In this document: positions 62,184-64,000 of the stretch, piece after piece
Layout: every line of letters begins with the position of its first letter
How positions within the stretch are numbered: position 1 is the first letter of the stretch
Origin: Bacteroidales bacterium
Lineage (GTDB): Bacteria; Bacteroidota; Bacteroidia; Bacteroidales; UBA4417
Length of the DNA: 64,000 nt
Assembly: GCA_016707705.1 (NCBI GenBank)
Contig: JADJHD010000014.1
Coordinates: 62,001-126,000 of the forward strand
Direction of reading: 5' to 3'
Notes under the pieces: model-generated
Seen by the model: the letters and a program-made list of their open reading frames with translations, nothing else
Database searches by the model: none
Told to the model about the DNA's origin: nothing
Made by a program: the position numbers and the translations under genes

Positions 62184-62723
62184 TTATTTCCATCTCCAGT
62201 TATACTCTTTATTCCATTGAATTTTGGGATCTGGAAGTGTTGAAGCCAATTCACTCTTGAATGATTCAAAATCTGGATTACGAGCAGGAACTATAAGTGT
62301 TTCTCCGGTATAAAATTTAATAAATAAGTCTTCTTTTATCTCATTAATCAACTCTATCTCAGTTAATTTTATTCGGCCTTCACTTGTTTTGTCTTTCGTT
62401 ATTAAATATTCTTGATCGAAACTAATCTCAGAGGGAAGCCCCATTTTATTATTATAATTTTCTTCAATATGTTTCTGGAAATGCTTTTTATATTTCCATC
62501 TTGTGTAATAAGGGTAAAAGAAAAGACTTATGATTGAAACAGTCAGAAAGTAGTAAGCCAGAAACTTGTCAACATCATCCCCAAAGACTAATCCCAAGCA
62601 TAAAAAGCTTGATGTCATTAGTATCCAGCTAGTAATTCGCTTCTTTCTAATTCTCTTTGATTTAGATGCTGTAAAGAGCTGGAATCTTAAAAAGTCTTCT
62701 TTCTCAACTATTATTTGATACAT
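62184..62723 (-). CDS. YcxB-like membrane protein
   Basis: This 179-residue protein has two central membrane helices (about 30-46 and 52-70), a short basic link (YTRWKYKKHFQKHIEENYN) and a beta-rich C-terminal domain with ISFDQEYLITKDKTSEGRIKLTEIELINE and LIVPARNPDFESF. This is the layout of YcxB-like proteins, whose function is unknown. The gene is AT-rich compared with the core genes around it. Confidence 0.65.
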   Translation of the reverse strand: MYQIIVEKEDFLRFQLFTASKSKRIRKKRITSWILMTSSFLCLGLVFGDDVDKFLAYYFLTVSIISLFFYPYYTRWKYKKHFQKHIEENYNNKMGLPSEISFDQEYLITKDKTSEGRIKLTEIELINEIKEDLFIKFYTGETLIVPARNPDFESFKSELASTLPDPKIQWNKEYNWRWK

Positions 62724-62767
62724 ATCAATAAACTATGATCTTATTTATGCCAGCTTGTTTGAATCAG

Positions 62768-64000
62768 CTATGGAATTATAATCTCCTGAACCTGGTAGTC
62801 TTTCCAGTTAAAGGTCATCAGACTGTAAATAATGGAGTTGGCAGTCATCTGAAAAGCGGTTTTTGGTATAGGCATAGGTTGCCCTTTATCCTCCTTTTTC
62901 TTGAAAATAGCTTTATGCTCCTTTCCCTGTTCATCAAGTTTTACAATAAAGGAATCACCTATATCAATGTTCTTAAAAAAGCCATCTGCTGATTCAAATG
63001 TATTGAAGATAAAATAGAGGTTGCCGCCCTTCTCGAAACTTGCATAGGAATTATAGAAATCGGTGTCGAGCCAGTATTGACGCTTATGGACCTTATCAAT
63101 TCGGGTGATCTTATTGTCGCTATCAAGGCTTACTACAATAAGGTCATTGTGCATGTAGATAGTGCTGTACACAATGGTATTGCCGCTTCTCTGTGTTTTT
63201 GTCCCCTGGATAAACTGCTCGGCAACAAAGTACTTGCTGCCATTTGCCCTGATTTTAATATCGCTCAACTGGTAAGCAAAGGGATCCCATTCCTGTTTAT
63301 TGTCGATGCTTCGTTTAAATCGCTTCAACTCAGTTGGGTCAAAGCCCATACTAATAAGATCCTTGCCAAGTTCCTTTGTGCTCAGGTCGTTAACCTGCTT
63401 TGAATTCAGATCGTATGAAAATGAAAATGCACCTTCAACACTGATTTTTCCAGTGGAACCATACATGCCGGTACAAATAACCTTTTCTCCTGCAACCGGA
63501 TGTATATTCAGGCTTCGGAGAAACTTACCCGGTAGTGAGAGTTCGTAAATATCCTGTGATTTGCCAGCATCCGAATACCTGTATAGCTGAAAGCTGTAAT
63601 TGGGTTTATCAGTGAAGTAGGTGTCAGAGGAGAAGAATCCCCTTTCGTTGAAATGTGCTGATTCATAGTAGTTTTCCCGGTCCTTGTATTGTTGCCCCAG
63701 CAAGAAAACATTCCCTTCATTATCAACTTTAAACCTGGAATACTCGAAAACGCCGCCATTGAATTTTGCAATAACATTGGTTTCTTTCCATACCACATTC
63801 ATATCCTGATCGAAAACATAGATTCCCTTTCTCAGAGTCTCATTCTTCTTGCTCAGCAGAGTGTAGAATACCATGATTTTTGAACTGTCAGGACTGATTT
63901 CGTAGTGGAAAATAGTATTGTTGTATTTGCTGAATCCGCTATAGTCAAGTTCTGCAACCTTTTTAATATTTGGAACCAGGTCAAGAGTATTGCTGTTCAG
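62768..64000 (-). CDS. Exported protein of unknown function, cut by the right edge
   Basis: The frame is open to the last base of the window, giving 411 visible residues, and the 5-prime end lies outside. The first visible ATG (63874) is internal: the preceding 42 codons (LNSNTLDLVPNIKKVAELDY and following) read smoothly into it. The sequence shows repeated short beta segments with Y/F/W and D-x-D-x-N patterns (VFDQDMNVVWKE, VDNEGNVFLLGQQYKD, VVSLDSDNKITRIDKV, VKLDEQGKEHKAIF), as in beta-propeller-like proteins. Many Bacteroidota genomes have long proteins of this appearance. No catalytic motif is visible. Confidence 0.65.
   Translation of the reverse strand: MNSNTLDLVPNIKKVAELDYSGFSKYNNTIFHYEISPDSSKIMVFYTLLSKKNETLRKGIYVFDQDMNVVWKETNVIAKFNGGVFEYSRFKVDNEGNVFLLGQQYKDRENYYESAHFNERGFFSSDTYFTDKPNYSFQLYRYSDAGKSQDIYELSLPGKFLRSLNIHPVAGEKVICTGMYGSTGKISVEGAFSFSYDLNSKQVNDLSTKELGKDLISMGFDPTELKRFKRSIDNKQEWDPFAYQLSDIKIRANGSKYFVAEQFIQGTKTQRSGNTIVYSTIYMHNDLIVVSLDSDNKITRIDKVHKRQYWLDTDFYNSYASFEKGGNLYFIFNTFESADGFFKNIDIGDSFIVKLDEQGKEHKAIFKKKEDKGQPMPIPKTAFQMTANSIIYSLMTFNWKDYQVQEIIIP

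Noticed and set aside
61991..62269. A 92-codon minus-strand frame between the two small membrane proteins
   Set aside because: It spans the hairpin-rich GC segment and overlaps the end of the YcxB-like gene, so it is probably noise or a decayed element.

Overview
The window is a chromosomal segment of a Bacteroidota bacterium, most likely an environmental Bacteroidales-like lineage. The evidence is the short RpoD (287 residues), two proteins with type IX secretion (T9SS) C-terminal sorting domains, a BatA-domain protein, Bacteroidota-type YidC and ribosomal protein S1, a LytTR regulator, an A2-type class A beta-lactamase, and promoters of the Bacteroidota type (TAnnTTTG, with TTTG about 20 bases upstream in the best case). 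Most of the window is core genome. I see no rRNA, tRNA, CRISPR array, prophage or intact insertion sequence.

Layout. 0-2.5 kb: phosphate control (phoU, PhoB-like regulator, PhoR-like kinase). 2.7-10.8 kb: BatA-domain protein, parC, flavodiiron protein, a lipoprotein and an orphan LytTR regulator. 11.4-17 kb: tsaD (minus) divergent from tamB, whose N-terminus lacks a normal start codon. 17.2-18.1 kb: an exported protein with six DIPF[NS]T repeats. 18.2-26.4 kb: AddA-like helicase-nuclease, mnmH-selD (tRNA 2-selenouridine), pbpC and a small DUF6146-like protein. 26.6-32.1 kb: ychF, then a minus-strand cell-wall cluster dapF-GNAT-mltG-DUF2279-bla. 32.5-44.2 kb: HtrA protease, rpoD, a lone receiver, pyrG, yidC, mqnA (minus), rpsA, rnz. 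44.2-50.9 kb, minus strand: GH18 chitinase, M28 peptidase, prolyl-tRNA editing protein, tcdA, tatD, a T9SS cargo protein and a LolA-like protein. 50.9-56.1 kb: a six-gene TetR - outer-membrane barrel - ABC ATPase - permease - permease - LolA-like operon. 56.7-64 kb: valS, DUF4159 protein, small membrane proteins and a gene cut by the right edge.

Functional themes. Envelope biogenesis dominates (TamB, YidC, PBP1C, MltG, DapF, HtrA, ABC/LolA operon). tRNA quality is a second theme: TsaD makes t6A, TcdA cyclises it, MnmH with SelD makes 2-selenouridine, ValS charges tRNA and the YbaK-like protein edits mischarged tRNA-Pro. MqnA points to menaquinone synthesis by the futalosine route.

The most unusual structure is a set of three composite repeat islands (47.92-48.19, 53.36-53.61 and 56.22-56.62 kb). 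Each pairs a period-7 GTTCRRR array with copies of a GC-rich palindromic unit, which repeats at a 39-bp period in two of the islands. Copies in the first and third islands differ by about one base over 39. One island sits inside the ABC operon and creates a false N-terminal extension of the permease. Other leads are the DIPF-repeat protein, a palindromic operator candidate in front of the TetR operon, a possible attenuator in the pyrG leader, a TTGTCA/TGACAA cluster upstream of htrA, and a terminator at 11.3 kb with no gene in front of it.
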